DNA of 64,000 nucleotides from Paraburkholderia sprentiae WSM5005 (GCF_001865575.2 NZ_CP017562.2:1426001-1490000); one strand, 5' to 3'; positions 22,114 to 31,647 are shown, counted from the stretch's first letter. Notes: generated from the sequence alone by a model not told the origin. Numbers and translations are program-made.

Positions 22114-22320
22114 TCATGGCTTTTTCTCCTGGCGCGCGGCGTTACGCCTGCTGGCGCGCTGCTCGGCCGGGCTCGCGCGGTCCTTGACGCGATACGACTC
22201 GCCGTCGATGAGGATGACCTCGGCGCGAAGCACGAGGCGGTCGACCAGCGAGACGACGCAGGCCGCATTCGGGAACACCTCCGACCATGCCTTGAACGGT
22301 TTGTTTAATGCAAGATCAGT
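22114..22320 (-). pseudogene. IS21 helper ATPase (istB) C-terminal fragment
   Basis: DLALNKPFKAWSEVFPNAAC followed by VVSLVDRLVLRAEVILIDGE and SYRVKD is the C-terminal signature of IstB-type AAA ATPases. The Walker motifs and the transposase gene istA are missing, so only a remnant is left. Confidence 0.8.
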
Positions 22321-22849
22321 TTTTACGCAGAGTCTCTGTCCCAGAAGCCTGCGAATCGGTAGTTCTCGACGCCTGTTCTCCGCATAATGATGACGTCTTT
22401 CGTGGCCGATCGCCACTACAGGAGTGGCATCATTTTGGCAGCATCTTTTGTTTCGTGACAGCGATCGCAGGAGCTTCGAGATCGACGCGGTGGCGCTCCG
22501 CTATGGCGCTACTCCCATGCTTCAAAAGAGTGTGGCTACGCTGAGATCAAGCAAACCTACAGTACCATATCAGCGCCGGGTTGCCGGGCGCTGGTGAGTT
22601 GACTGAGCAGGACTTCGGTCGGGTGATCGAAGTCCGTAAGGCCATATGGGTCGTGTCGTTCACAATTTCCACCTGTTCAGAAATCGTGGACATGCAACCA
22701 TATGAACGACGTGCACGACATGTTCAGCCTTTTTGACTTGTTCAATACTTTATGACGACCCCATCTGAACACGCCTAACATTCCCGCGCCACGTCCGGGC
22801 GTTGGGGAACCACGGCTTGAAACACCCATCACTCTGACGTCGATTCAGC
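22321..22849. other. IS debris without a recognisable gene
   Basis: Short frames only; nothing here shows a family motif on either strand. Confidence 0.4.
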
Positions 22850-23304
22850 GTTTAAAAAAATTGCGCAATTTCAAGGGAGCCGCAGCTGAGAGGATAAATT
22901 CCGACTTGCGCACCATTGTGAGCAGCAGGAACTTGATAGCCAGATGCCGCGTTGGCAACGTAGGCGTCCGTTCCAGCGCCTTGAAGAAAACATGGATTTC
23001 GGTGGGCGTCAGTGCCCGGTCGCGAGGCTTGAACCGCGCGATGGCTGACGGCCAGATGGCTTCTGCCGGGTTGTCCACCTTCAGCCCCCTGGCCTGCACG
23101 AAACGGTAGGCCTGCAGCACGATATCGTGTGCCTGCACGGGCGAGAGCGGCGGCTCTCCGTTCCTTGATCTTTTTGCACTTGGCCATCAGGCGCGACCGT
23201 GTGATCTCTTCAAGTTTCAGATGCGCAAACTCCGTCGCGAGATTTCGGTTGTAGACAGACTTTCTCATGGCATGCGTCGACTCCGCGAGGCTGACTTTCA
23301 CCAA
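22850..23304 (-). pseudogene. Tyrosine-recombinase integrase fragment (P4/plasmid type)
   Basis: VSLAESTHAMRKSVYNRNLA and LKLEEITRSRLMAKCKKIKE at the N-terminal side, then, one frame over, VLQAYRFVQARGLKVDNPAE, RDRALTPTEIHVFFKALERT and AIKFLLLTMVRKSEF, match the core-binding domain and first catalytic Arg box of P4-like integrases. The frame shift near 23150 and the missing second catalytic box (HxxR..Y) make it inactive. Such integrases insert genomic islands, so it may be a relic of how this region arrived. Confidence 0.75.
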
Positions 23305-23329
23305 TCAGCGTATACGCCGTGCGGGCGGA

Positions 23330-23542
23330 GACGTCGACGAGGTGCAGCGCCGCAAGAACCGCAACAAGTCGAAGATCCGGGCGCGTGTCGAACATGTCTT
23401 CGCGGTCGTGAAGCGACTGTGGGGCTTTACGAAGGTACGCTATCGCGGGCTGGCAAAGAACGCTAATCGGGCGTTCGTCGCGCTAGCGCTAGCCAACGTC
23501 TACCTGTCGCGCAGGCAATTGATGGCATCGATACGCCCATAG
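23330..23542 (+). pseudogene. IS5-family transposase C-terminal fragment
   Basis: RKNRNKSKIRARVEHVFAVV followed by KRLWGFTKVRYRGLAKNANR and ALALANVYLSRRQLM is the C-terminal end of an IS5-group DDE transposase, including the catalytic Glu. The rest of the gene is missing; it starts inside sequence of the integrase fragment. Confidence 0.85.
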
Positions 23543-23932
23543 TGGGCGAAAAGCGGGCAAAGTGCCCGCCCACAAGGCCCGAAAGGGTCGAAACCACACG
23601 GCTCGAAATGGGCTTCATGACTTCGAGACGTTCAAATCGCTAACACGTCGCTAATTTGGCGCCTTGTTCAGCCCAGCCCCAGGCATTGCGAGCAACGCAC
23701 GCGCGCCATGGCCACTGCTTGATGCGCTGACCGGCCAGGACGATATCCATGCGGATAGTCATGAAACACCGGCTCCGCGATGGGTTCCAGATATGGTTTG
23801 ATCATCTTCTGCGATTCTGTCCGACATCGTCAGGATGGGTCGTCTCGAACCGCACACGCGCTCAACGATCATTTGGGCGGGCAAGATCTGCCACCCACTT
23901 CATCTACCTACTGTAAAACGCATTTCTCAACG
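23543..23932. other. Non-coding stretch before the nod box
   Basis: No gene is seen. A short inverted motif (GGGCAAAGTGCCCGCCC) follows the transposase fragment and probably belongs to the end of that IS. Confidence 0.45.
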
Positions 23933-23981
23933 TATCCACGCTATAGATGAAAGGCATCGATACAATCGATTTTACAAATCG
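23933..23981 (+). promoter_or_regulatory. nod box (NodD binding site)
   Basis: The 49-bp segment fits the nod-box layout: TATCCA at 23933, AGATG at 23945, ATCGATACAATCGATTTTAC around 23956-23975, then AAATC. NodD proteins bind such sites and, with plant flavonoids, activate nod operons. It faces the nodB-nodC-nodI-nodJ cluster about 255 bp downstream. Confidence 0.93.
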
Positions 23982-24235
23982 CTTCTTGTGTTGCACAGTG
24001 GGACCCGTCGTTGCGGAAATGTGAATTGAGCTGATTGATCGAACACTTCATATTTATACACCTAAGTAGTACGACACATATTTAGGCATGTCTCCATGAT
24101 GCCCACACTTTTGAATTTACCTCCCGACACGCCGCCTGAGCTTACCGAAACCGTGCCCGTCGCGGCCTTCCGGATCGGACGATCGACTGTGGAGCAGCTT
24201 ACTGGCTCGATAATTGAACGAAACGGGCCAGACCT
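23982..24235. other. Leader between nod box and nodB
   Basis: The stretch is A/T-richer than its surroundings and holds no recognisable gene; nodA, which heads the operon in alpha-rhizobia, is not here. Confidence 0.5.
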
Positions 24236-24911
24236 GTGAAGGTACTCGATTGCGCATCCGAGGCGCGCGACGAGTGCCACGATCGCGCCGGACGTCGCGA
24301 CGTCTATTTGACGTTTGACGACGGTCCTTATCCACTTTGCACACCGGACGTCCTCGATGTGCTGGCAGAACACCGGGTGCCAGCAACGTTCTGCGTCATC
24401 GGCGCATACGTAGAGGACCAGCCGAAGCTGATCCAGCGAATGATCGCCGAGGGACACGAGATTGCCACTCACACGATGACTCATCCGGATTTGTCCAGAT
24501 GCGAACCTGATGAAGTACGACGCGAAATATTGGACGCGAACAGGATCATCCGGATGGCGTGTGCCCAAGCCACAGTTCGGCATATACGTGCCCTTACGGA
24601 ACATGGACGGACGAAGTGGTCGCTGAAGCGGCAAAGGCGGGGCTGGCGGCTCTTGACTGGTCGGTAGACCCTTGGCGTCAGACTAGTCTCGCCCGGCGTC
24701 GATGCGATTGTCAGCGCGGTGCTGGCCTCTGTCCGGACTGGCGCAATTGTGCTCTTGCACAACGGACGTCCTCCCGGCGAGTCAGGACGGTGCTGTCATG
24801 CTGGGCTGCGCGACCAGACGCTCATGGTGCTTTCCCGCCTGATTCCAGCGCTGCATGACTGCGGATTTGTAATCAGCTCGCTACCCAACCATCCTGAACA
24901 AACCGACATCT
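24236..24911 (+). pseudogene. nodB: nodB, chitooligosaccharide deacetylase, with two frameshifts
   Basis: GTG 24236 opens MKVLDCASEARDECHDRAGR, then DVYLTFDDGPYPLCTPDVLD and ATHTMTHPDLSRCEPDEVRR, which hold the metal-binding Asp and the H-x3-H pair of NodB. After RHIRA the frame is lost: a missing C in a C-run near 24590 sends the gene to a stop at 24667. The correct residues continue in the next frame (YGTWTDEVVAEAAKAGLAAL) and, after a second shift near 24680, in the first frame again (SPGVDAIVSAVLASVRTGAI). NodB removes the N-acetyl group from the non-reducing end of the Nod-factor backbone. As written, only the N-terminal two thirds would be made; a sequencing error at the C-run is possible but two errors would be needed. 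Confidence 0.88.
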
Positions 24912-26270
24912 ATGAATGCCATTGCCACAATCAGCACTGCCCCGGTTTTGTTGTATGCACTACTCTCGACTGTTTACAAAAGCGTACAGGCCCTCCATGG
25001 CCTACCGACGAGTGGTCCGCCGAATTCGCCCAATGCCGCCGACCCCAACTTTCTGCCGGACGTGGACGTCATCGTCCCGTGCTTTAACGAGCAACCGCGC
25101 ACGCTCTCGGCGTGCCTGGAGTCCATTGCAAACCAGGACTACGCCGGTAAACTGCGCGTCTATTTGGTCGATGATGGTTCTGCGAATCTCGACGCCGTGA
25201 GGCCGGTATACGATGCCCACGCGCGCGACCCCAGATTCAACTTCATTACGCTTCCCCAAAATATGGGAAAGCGCAAGGCACAGATCGCCGCGATACGCTG
25301 TTCATCCGGGGAACTGGTACTCAACGTCGACTCGGACACGACGCTGGCGCCCGATGTCGTCAAGAAGCTCGTATTGAGAATGCGAGACACGACGATAGGC
25401 GCCGCCATGGGTCAGTTGATCGCCAGCAACCGCAACGATACCTGGTTGACCCGTCTGATCGATATGGAGTACTGGTTGGCTTGCAACGAAGAGCGCGCCG
25501 CACAGGCTCGCTTCGGCGCTGTTATGTGTTGTTGTGGTCCGTGTGCCATGTACCGCCGGTCCGCCCTCCTTTTGCTGCTCGATCAGTACGAGACGCAACT
25601 TTTTCGCGGGAAACCGAGCGACTTCGGCGAGGACCGCCATCTCACGATTCTCATGCTGACGGCAGGTTATCGGACCGAGTACGTTCCGGATGCCATTGCG
25701 GCGACAGTCGTTCCGGACAGACTGGGGGCGTATCTGCGCCAACAACTGCGCTGGGCGCGCAGTACTTATCGGGACACGTTGCTTTCGCTGCGCCTGCTGC
25801 CCTGTCTAGATCGCTACCTTACGCTGGACGTGATCGGACAGAATCTGGGCTCGCTATTTCTCGCCTTCTCGCTTCTAGCGGCGCTCGCGCAGCTCGCATT
25901 AACAGCGACAGTGCCGTGGTGGACTGCCCTGATAATCGCATCATGGACCATGATCCGCTGTAGCGTGGCATCCGTTCGCGCTCGCCAGATTCGATTTCTT
26001 GGCTTTTTTCTTCACACACCCATCAACCTCTTTCTCTTACTTCCCCTGAAAGCCTATGCGCTGTGTACATTGAGCAATAGCGATTGGCTGTCCCGTGGCT
26101 CTGCAGGCAACGTATCGAACGTTCGTGAAAAACAGGTCGATACTTCGAATCCGGTTACAAAGCCGAACGCGACTTCAGCGTCAAGATCTGCGACTCCGCA
26201 CCGTCGGGAGGATCACGCGTGTGAGTCTTCAACATTAGCGACGTCCGACGAAGCATTCGATGGCGATTAG
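24912..26270 (+). CDS. nodC: NodC N-acetylglucosaminyltransferase
   Basis: The 452-residue protein is a processive family-2 glycosyltransferase. It has an N-terminal hydrophobic anchor, DVDVIVPCFNEQP, VYLVDDGSANL (first Asp), VLNVDSDTTLAPDV (DxD), FGEDRHLTILML (catalytic Asp region) and QQLRWARSTYRDTLLS (Q-x2-R-W), then three or four membrane segments near the C-terminus. NodC makes the chitin oligomer backbone of Nod factors at the inner membrane. The gene is intact, overlaps the readable end of the broken nodB, and belongs to the nod-box operon. The Ser/Thr-rich C-terminal tail is poorly conserved and of no clear role. Confidence 0.97.
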   Translation: MNAIATISTAPVLLYALLSTVYKSVQALHGLPTSGPPNSPNAADPNFLPDVDVIVPCFNEQPRTLSACLESIANQDYAGKLRVYLVDDGSANLDAVRPVYDAHARDPRFNFITLPQNMGKRKAQIAAIRCSSGELVLNVDSDTTLAPDVVKKLVLRMRDTTIGAAMGQLIASNRNDTWLTRLIDMEYWLACNEERAAQARFGAVMCCCGPCAMYRRSALLLLLDQYETQLFRGKPSDFGEDRHLTILMLTAGYRTEYVPDAIAATVVPDRLGAYLRQQLRWARSTYRDTLLSLRLLPCLDRYLTLDVIGQNLGSLFLAFSLLAALAQLALTATVPWWTALIIASWTMIRCSVASVRARQIRFLGFFLHTPINLFLLLPLKAYALCTLSNSDWLSRGSAGNVSNVREKQVDTSNPVTKPNATSASRSATPHRREDHACESSTLATSDEAFDGD

Positions 26271-26543
26271 TTAATCGTACATATAGATCTCGAGTATTGC
26301 GCCAACCCCAGAACCGCCCACCATTGTCACTGGTCCGCTTGAGTGCGATCGTCTCACGCAAAGGCTCGATTGTCGTCTTCCCAACGCCAGTGCATTCACC
26401 GAAATCCTGGTACTCCATTGTCAGTAACTCTCCCGCGTGGCAGGCAAGGATCGTCTATCGACCAGGGCGTTTTCAATCGCGCCGCAGCAGCAGAACGGCT
26501 TCTTTTTCTCTAAGACAAGTGCGTAATTTCCCTTCTTATCTCC

Positions 26544-27458
26544 ATGTCCAAAGCAGCAATCAGCTTCACCGGCGTAAGGAAGTCATATGGCGACAAGATC
26601 GTAGTCGACGGATTGTCGTTTAGCGTCGCGCCTGGAGAGTGCTTCGGTCTGCTAGGGCCAAATGGCGCGGGCAAGAGCACGACGGTGCGTATGGTTCTCG
26701 GCATGGCGCCGCCCGACGCAGGCAAGATCATCGTGCTCGGGGAGCCAGTGCCGGCGCGCGCTCGCTCGGCACGTATGAGCATTGGCGTGGTGCCGCAATT
26801 CGACAACCTCGAGCCCGGGTTCACCGTGCGCGAGAACCTTCTCGTGTTTGGGCGCTACTTCGGCATGAGCACACGTGAAATTGAGGCGGTCGTGCCGTCG
26901 CTGCTCGAATTTGCCCGCCTCGAAAGCAAGGTCGATGCGCGCGTCACCGAACTATCCGGTGGCATGAAGCGGCGGCTGATGCTGGCACGCGCGCTGATCA
27001 ACGATCCACAGTTGTTGGTCATGGACGAGCCTACAACGGGTCTCGACCCGCATGCGCGCCACCTGATCTGGGAACGCCTGCGTTCCCTGTTGGCGCGCGG
27101 CAAGACGATCCTCTTGACCACCCATTTCATGGAAGAGGCCGAGCGGTTGTGCGACCGACTGTGTGTGCTGGAGGAGGGGCGAAAGATCGCCGAAGGCGGG
27201 CCTCGCGCGCTGATCGCAGAACAGATCGGGAGCCACGTGGTCGAGATCCGCGGCGGCAATCCGCATGAGCTGCGCACGTTGATCGCGCCGCACGCGCAGC
27301 GTATCGAGGTCAGTGGCGGGACCCTCTTCTGCTATGTGTCCGATCCGGAACGGGTGTGTGTACAGTTGCGCGGGCGCGCGGCGCTGCGCCTTTTACAGCG
27401 TCCAGCAAATCTCGAGGATGTCTTTTTGCAGTTAACCGGGCGCGGGATGAAGGAGTGA
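26544..27458 (+). CDS. nodI: NodI, ATP-binding subunit of Nod-factor exporter
   Basis: The 304-residue ABC ATPase has Walker [10 protein letters not shown], the Q-loop [15 protein letters not shown], signature [15 protein letters not shown] and Walker [14 protein letters not shown] followed by [15 protein letters not shown]. The length, start ([16 protein letters not shown]) and partner identify NodI. It powers export of lipochitooligosaccharides with NodJ. It lies 273 bp after nodC and three bases before nodJ; the gap after nodC holds nothing I recognise. Confidence 0.96.
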   Translation: MSKAAISFTGVRKSYGDKIVVDGLSFSVAPGECFGLLGPNGAGKSTTVRMVLGMAPPDAGKIIVLGEPVPARARSARMSIGVVPQFDNLEPGFTVRENLLVFGRYFGMSTREIEAVVPSLLEFARLESKVDARVTELSGGMKRRLMLARALINDPQLLVMDEPTTGLDPHARHLIWERLRSLLARGKTILLTTHFMEEAERLCDRLCVLEEGRKIAEGGPRALIAEQIGSHVVEIRGGNPHELRTLIAPHAQRIEVSGGTLFCYVSDPERVCVQLRGRAALRLLQRPANLEDVFLQLTGRGMKE

Positions 27459-27461
27459 ACG

Positions 27462-28250
27462 ATGAGAGAGTTTTATGCAGCGGCCCTGCCCGCGAACGTG
27501 TGGAACTGGGTTGCAGTGTGGCGCCACAACTATCTGGCATGGAAAAAAGTCGCGTTTGCCTCGATTCTCGGTAACCTTGCCGATCCTATGATTTATCTGT
27601 TCGGCCTCGGCTTTGGTTTCGGGATAATGGTAGGTCGCGTCGATGGCGCATCTTATATCGCGTTTCTCGCGGCGGGCATGGTCGCCACGAGCGCGATGAC
27701 CTCCGCGACCTTCGAAACGATTTACGCAGCTTTCTCTCGTATGCATGTTCAGCGCATGTGGGAAGCGATCCTGTGTACACAGCTCACGCTCGGCGATATC
27801 GTTCTCGGTGAACTCGCATGGGCCGCCACTAAGGCCTTTTTTGCCGGCATCGCCGTCATGGTGGTAGCCACCGTGCTGGGTTATTCAGCGTGGTCATCCA
27901 TTCTCTATGCATCGCCTGCCATCGCCCTGACTGGCCTCGCCTTCGCGAGTCTGGCGATGATCCTCGCGGCGCTTGCACCCAGTCACGATTACTTCGTGTT
28001 CTATCAAACGCTCGTTCTCACGCCCATGGTGCTCCTGAGCGGCGTGATCTTCCCGATCAGTAAGCTACCTGCCGTATTTTGCGACGTAGCGCGCTTCTTA
28101 CCGCTCGCACATTCCGTCGACCTTATCCGTCCCGCGATGCTCGGACGCCCGGTGGGCAGTGTTGCCCTGCATATTGGCGCTCTCTGCATTTGCACGGTGT
28201 TGCCGTTCTTCCTGTCGGTGGCGGTGTTACGTCGACGCCTCATGTCTTAA
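27462..28250 (+). CDS. nodJ: NodJ, ABC-2 type permease of Nod-factor exporter
   Basis: The 262-residue inner-membrane protein has about six hydrophobic segments. Its N-terminus [20 protein letters not shown] and the segments [17 protein letters not shown] ([20 protein letters not shown]) and [20 protein letters not shown] match NodJ. It forms the membrane channel of the NodIJ exporter. No nodH, nodA, nodS or nodU follows; the next sequence is a broken monooxygenase on the other strand. Confidence 0.96.
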   Translation: MREFYAAALPANVWNWVAVWRHNYLAWKKVAFASILGNLADPMIYLFGLGFGFGIMVGRVDGASYIAFLAAGMVATSAMTSATFETIYAAFSRMHVQRMWEAILCTQLTLGDIVLGELAWAATKAFFAGIAVMVVATVLGYSAWSSILYASPAIALTGLAFASLAMILAALAPSHDYFVFYQTLVLTPMVLLSGVIFPISKLPAVFCDVARFLPLAHSVDLIRPAMLGRPVGSVALHIGALCICTVLPFFLSVAVLRRRLMS

Positions 28251-28351
28251 TGTTAGCTATGGCCTGTACGAGTGACTAGGAAAAACACCATGTCGTATCA
28301 ACGCGAACGCTTCGTGCATCCGCGCACGCGCCTCATCCGCCGACGGTATCC

Positions 28352-28582
28352 CTACAGCCCGATATAGCACCGGAAACGAGTCGCGGTGTGGGCAAACAGC
28401 AGCGTCAGCGCGCTGCTGATCGCGTACGACCTGTAGTGATGGTCGGCGAGCCACACCTCGTGGCAGCCGAACGTTTGGGCGGCCGGCGCATTACGCACGG
28501 TTTGCGTCAGCGCATCGCACGCGTCGCCGTCGGGGTTCTCGACGTTGAGGAAAAGGCCGTAGCGTTGTGCGGAATCCTACAT
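28352..28582 (-). pseudogene. Luciferase-like flavin monooxygenase (LLM class) fragment
   Basis: On the minus strand ATG 28582 is followed directly by TAG and then by DSAQRYGLFLNVENP, then TFGCHEVWLADHHYRSYAIS and ALTLLFAHTATRFR, which resemble the N-terminal 70 residues of LLM-class flavin-dependent oxidoreductases (the usual text being GFDEVWLAEHHF). It ends at TAG 28352. The rest of the enzyme is absent. It lies between the nod and nif blocks and is a remnant only. Confidence 0.6.
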
Positions 28583-28672
28583 GGCAGGCCCTCTCGTGGA
28601 AAGACCACATCAAAGGCAAGTTTTGCGCCCACATCTCGCGGTATGTAAAGTCATGACGACGTCAGCCATGCC

Positions 28673-29221
28673 TCAGGCAGAAGCGCGACGCTGCGACCAC
28701 GCCGCGCGGCTGGGCAGGCCGAGCCCGCAACACGCCCGCGATGAGCTCGTCACGCTCGACGAACGCAAAGCGGACCACGGCGCGCGGTGACGCGCGCACA
28801 ACCGCCGCAGCGCGACCAGCGAGTCCGGGTCGATCAGACCCAATGGGCACAGCACCCGGTAGGCGCCTGACAGCAAAGCCTCGAAGCCTTCGGCACGGCT
28901 ATCGTCGTCGATGGTCCCGGTGTGATGAACGAACTCGCCTCCGGCCGCCTCCACCAGCGCACGCAGCACGGCGTTGATGCTTGGCCGCCCGCCCACATAA
29001 ACCCATCGACGCCCGCTCAATGCGCGCGTCAATGCGCGGTCGTCGAGCAGCGCCTGCTCAACCGCGAACAACTCGTGCTGCAGGCTCGCGACATGTGCCC
29101 GCGCGCGCTCCAGCGACAGGCTCGCACTGCTGTCGGGAAGGCATGTGCCGCGGTTCTGATTCATGACGGGCTGCGCTTCGGATCGCACCGTTACGGCAAC
29201 GGCAGGCGGCATGGGTCTCAT
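28673..29221 (-). CDS. DUF2325-like protein
   Basis: The C-terminal half (RWVYVGGRPSINAVLRALVE, FVHHTGTIDDDSRAEGFEAL, VLCPLGLIDPDSLVALRRLC) resembles the DUF2325 domain, a Rossmann-like fold found in small proteins of nif clusters. The N-terminal half is a helix with SLSLERARAHVASLQHELFA. After APWSALRSSSVTS the frame runs into Arg/Ser-rich residues, while another frame gives a more natural tail, so a late frameshift is possible. The start could be 29164 or 29221. Function unknown. Confidence 0.55.
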   Translation of the reverse strand: MRPMPPAVAVTVRSEAQPVMNQNRGTCLPDSSASLSLERARAHVASLQHELFAVEQALLDDRALTRALSGRRWVYVGGRPSINAVLRALVEAAGGEFVHHTGTIDDDSRAEGFEALLSGAYRVLCPLGLIDPDSLVALRRLCARHRAPWSALRSSSVTSSSRACCGLGLPSRAAWSQRRASA

Positions 29222-29643
29222 GGAGAGCGCCTCGTGACATGGCCCGCGAACCGTTCGCCTGCTGCCGGGGTGAGAAACCAGCTACGCACCGCGTCGTTCG
29301 TGTAGCGCATCCGGCCGGCATGACGCGCGTGCGGCGCCAGCCGATGCTCGGACAGCGGCTTCGCCAAGCCCCAGAAGTCGGCGCGCAGCGCGGGCGGGAA
29401 ACCGACGTCGTCGAACGCGTGCCAAAGTTGAATCAGCCAAGGTTCGCGGCCCTCTTCGTCAAACAGCAACGGCGGCCCGAAAGGCCGCCTGCAGATGCGC
29501 ATGCCGCTCGCCGTAATACAGCAGCCCGCCGCAGGACTCGACCACGAAGTCGGCCACCCGCGACGCGACACAATCGAAGCGGTGACCGACGCGTACTGCC
29601 TACTCCGCTCTAAAGCAAAGCGCATGGTCCGAACACACGCCAC
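29218..29643 (-). pseudogene. Haemoglobin-like gene remnant
   Basis: Two frames are needed. The upstream one reads DCVASRVADFVVESCGGLLY and YGERHAHLQAAFRAAVAV before a TGA; the downstream one reads FDEEGREPWLIQLWHAFDDV, GFPPALRADFWGLAKPLSEH and RMRYTNDAVRSWF. The pattern 'WL..L..AFDDVG.PPALR' also occurs in the intact truncated haemoglobin at 41880-42299, so I read this as a broken globin-type gene. It sits between nifQ and the DUF2325-like gene. The family call is tentative. Confidence 0.4.
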
Positions 29644-30160
29644 AACTCGGCGCCTTGCAGATGAACAGGCCCTCGCGCTCGCACAGTTGCTTGTAGAAGA
29701 ACTTCTTCCACTTCATGTCATGCGTATTCTTCGCGGCCAGCCGCGGAAACCAGCGGCTGATCAATGCGGACAACTCGCGCCGCGACGGCAGAAGCAGGTC
29801 TTGCCAAAGGTGTTTTTGCCCGAGGCTCGCGCAGGCCAATGCATGGGCCACGCAGTTCGCCTCGTCTGCCGGGCCGGCGCGCGGATCGGCATGGTGATTG
29901 AGCAACGCCACCAGGTCTTCCAGTTCGTCGTCACGCGGCATCGTGGCGGGCGACAAGACGCACGTAAGACCGAGCGCCGGCCCGGCACCTGGGAACCAGC
30001 GCGCGAGCATTCGGTGCGTCTGGTCGGCGTCCAGTCCGGGCATCGGCAGCACATCGACGCCGTGGTGCTCGAACCCGCTCGACAGCACGCCGGCGAGTGC
30101 CAGCACGGTGGGATCGCCCGCTTCCACCGCGCACGCCATCAGGGTTGCATAGGCGTTCAT
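29600..30160 (-). CDS. nifQ: NifQ, molybdenum donor for FeMo-cofactor
   Basis: I place the start at ATG 30160 (MNAYATLMACAVEAGDPTVL), 11 bp after the ferredoxin stop; an earlier start would overlap that gene. The 186-residue protein ends with WKKFFYKQLCEREGLFICKA and PSCGVCSDHALCF, whose C-x4-C-x2-C-x5-C spacing is the Fe-S/Mo ligand set of NifQ. NifQ carries a Mo-Fe-S cluster and hands Mo to NifEN/NifH for FeMo-co synthesis. It closes the nifENX run. Confidence 0.95.
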   Translation of the reverse strand: MNAYATLMACAVEAGDPTVLALAGVLSSGFEHHGVDVLPMPGLDADQTHRMLARWFPGAGPALGLTCVLSPATMPRDDELEDLVALLNHHADPRAGPADEANCVAHALACASLGQKHLWQDLLLPSRRELSALISRWFPRLAAKNTHDMKWKKFFYKQLCEREGLFICKAPSCGVCSDHALCFRAE

Positions 30161-30171
30161 CGCGGCATCGC

Positions 30172-30483
30172 TCAGAGAACGGCGGCCGCGTGCGTGTAGC
30201 ACTTTTTCGGGCAGATCTTCGCGCACGCGGTGCAGCCGACGCACAGTTCCCGATGCACGATAGTCATCACCTTCTTCTCGTACTCGTCGTCTTCGTCTTC
30301 GTCGTCGCCGTCCAGTGCGATGTGCGCGCCGTCCTCGTTAAGCCCGACGAGTTGCAGCACGCCACGCGGACAGACACGGAAACAACGTCCGCAACCAATG
30401 CATTTTTCTTCGTCGAGCCTGTTGACGAAGGTCGGCGTCCAGCTGGCGCCGCTCGGCAGCGTAACGCTGAAGGTATCGCTCAT
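30172..30483 (-). CDS. fdxB: Ferredoxin III, nif-specific (2[4Fe-4S])
   Basis: The 103-residue protein has two cluster motifs, CIGCGRCFRVCPRG and, after an acidic loop (ALDGDDEDEDDEYEKK), CVGCTACAKICPKKCYTH. This arrangement with a long acidic insert is typical of the nif-specific ferredoxin III encoded next to nifX/nifQ. It probably supplies electrons to nitrogenase or to cofactor synthesis. Start ATG 30483; it is 25 bp from the upstream gene. Confidence 0.93.
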   Translation of the reverse strand: MSDTFSVTLPSGASWTPTFVNRLDEEKCIGCGRCFRVCPRGVLQLVGLNEDGAHIALDGDDEDEDDEYEKKVMTIVHRELCVGCTACAKICPKKCYTHAAAVL

Positions 30484-30508
30484 GATGTGGCTCCGTGGCT
30501 TCGCTGGT

Positions 30509-30709
30509 TCAGGCAGCTGCCTCAGCGGCAGCCTTGCGGGCTGCCATCAGCGCGGCGTGGGCGTCATGGCAGCGCTGGGCGACAGCGAGAATGTTCTCCC
30601 AATTGGTCGGGAGTTCCTCTGAGAGGTCGTGCAGGTCCAACTTCGCCTGGGTCGCTTGCGCGTTGAGTTTCTTCAGGTGCGCCTTGAGTTCATCGGCATC
30701 GGTGCTCAT
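30509..30709 (-). CDS. CCE_0567-family (Rop-like) nif protein
   Basis: The 66-residue protein (DELKAHLKKLNAQATQAKLD, LHDLSEELPTNWENILAVAQ) is a helical hairpin of the small family always found between nifX/DUF269 genes and ferredoxin III. Members bind metal through Glu/His residues; role in nitrogenase assembly is unproven. Start ATG 30709, 25 bp from the DUF269 gene. Confidence 0.88.
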   Translation of the reverse strand: MSTDADELKAHLKKLNAQATQAKLDLHDLSEELPTNWENILAVAQRCHDAHAALMAARKAAAEAAA

Positions 30710-30733
30710 CGTCTCGGTCCCCTCACGATTCCT

Positions 30734-31219
30734 TCAGGCTCCGTACTGTGCGACGGCGGGGTACGTCCGGATCACCTCGACCGCTTCGTCGAGAAGCTTT
30801 GCGCCCGCCTCGGCGAGCTTCTCCAGCGAAGCGAAGCCGAACCGGTGTACGTCGCGCAACTGCTTGTTGACGACAACGAGCCGCCCCGAGAGCAACACCA
30901 TGCGCCCGAAGCCCTCGTGGCTCATCTTCATCATCGGCGAAACCATTTGGCCGGTCTCACGCTCGATCGCCACCGCAATCGCGCTATAGAAAAGCTCGAG
31001 CCGCCACAGCGTTTCGGGGTCGGGGTCGCCCATGATCGGAATCGCGCGGCGTTCCTCCGGCGTGTGGATGTACGGCTTGAGCAGTTGCAGGTCGGTCTTT
31101 CCGTCCCACACGCCGCGGGCGTCCTGCGCGCGCAACTGCCTGACGAGCTGCTGCACAAACGGTGCGACCAGCAGCATTTCATCGCTGGCCTTGGACGGAA
31201 TTGCGGATGATTCAGCCAT
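30734..31219 (-). CDS. NifX-associated protein (DUF269)
   Basis: The start is ATG 31219 ([10 protein letters not shown]), which overlaps the nifX stop by eight bases (ATGGCTGA), so the two are translationally coupled. The 161-residue protein contains [20 protein letters not shown] and METGQ-like residues ([40 protein letters not shown]), the conserved core of DUF269 proteins. Always encoded with nifX; thought to help FeMo-co maturation. Confidence 0.95.
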   Translation of the reverse strand: MAESSAIPSKASDEMLLVAPFVQQLVRQLRAQDARGVWDGKTDLQLLKPYIHTPEERRAIPIMGDPDPETLWRLELFYSAIAVAIERETGQMVSPMMKMSHEGFGRMVLLSGRLVVVNKQLRDVHRFGFASLEKLAEAGAKLLDEAVEVIRTYPAVAQYGA

Positions 31220-31625
31220 GGGATACCTCATCGTCTTCAAAGTCGTATACACGTTCGCCACCCTTCACCAGCGCCTTGCGCAGCCACGGCGGCGGCGTGC
31301 CCTTCAGCACCTGTTGCAACTTGCCGAGAGTCTCCTCGATGGACTCGGGCCGCGGCACCTTGATCGGGTGAATCTTCAGCGCAACCACTCGCGCCGCGGC
31401 CGAGCCGCCGATTGCGGCGACGTACAGGATCGCGCAATCCTTGACGGCTTCGAGCTTGGGCACGAGCTTGTCCTCGTCGCCGTCCTCTTCGAGCTTGCCA
31501 CCAAAGTCGAACGCCTCGACGAACTGGTAGCCGTCCGGTGTGACGTTGTAGGTGACGATGCTCCTCGCCCAGCCAAAATGCGCATCGACGAACTGCCTGT
31601 CCTGGGTGGCGAACGCGATCTTCAT
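31212..31625 (-). CDS. nifX: NifX, FeMo-cofactor/NifB-co carrier
   Basis: ATG 31625 lies behind AAGGAGCACACAGC and begins [20 protein letters not shown], the strand-turn-His start of the NifX/NafY cofactor-binding fold. The 137-residue protein also has [20 protein letters not shown] and a C-terminal [12 protein letters not shown]. NifX shuttles NifB-co or VK-cluster between NifB and NifEN. The gene is 22 bp after nifN. Confidence 0.96.
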   Translation of the reverse strand: MKIAFATQDRQFVDAHFGWARSIVTYNVTPDGYQFVEAFDFGGKLEEDGDEDKLVPKLEAVKDCAILYVAAIGGSAAARVVALKIHPIKVPRPESIEETLGKLQQVLKGTPPPWLRKALVKGGERVYDFEDDEVSHG

Positions 31626-31647
31626 GCTGTGTGCTCCTTTAGGTGGG

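Noticed and set aside
24062..24634. 190-residue minus-strand frame opposite nodB
   Set aside because: Antisense to NodB motifs; no likeness to a protein family.
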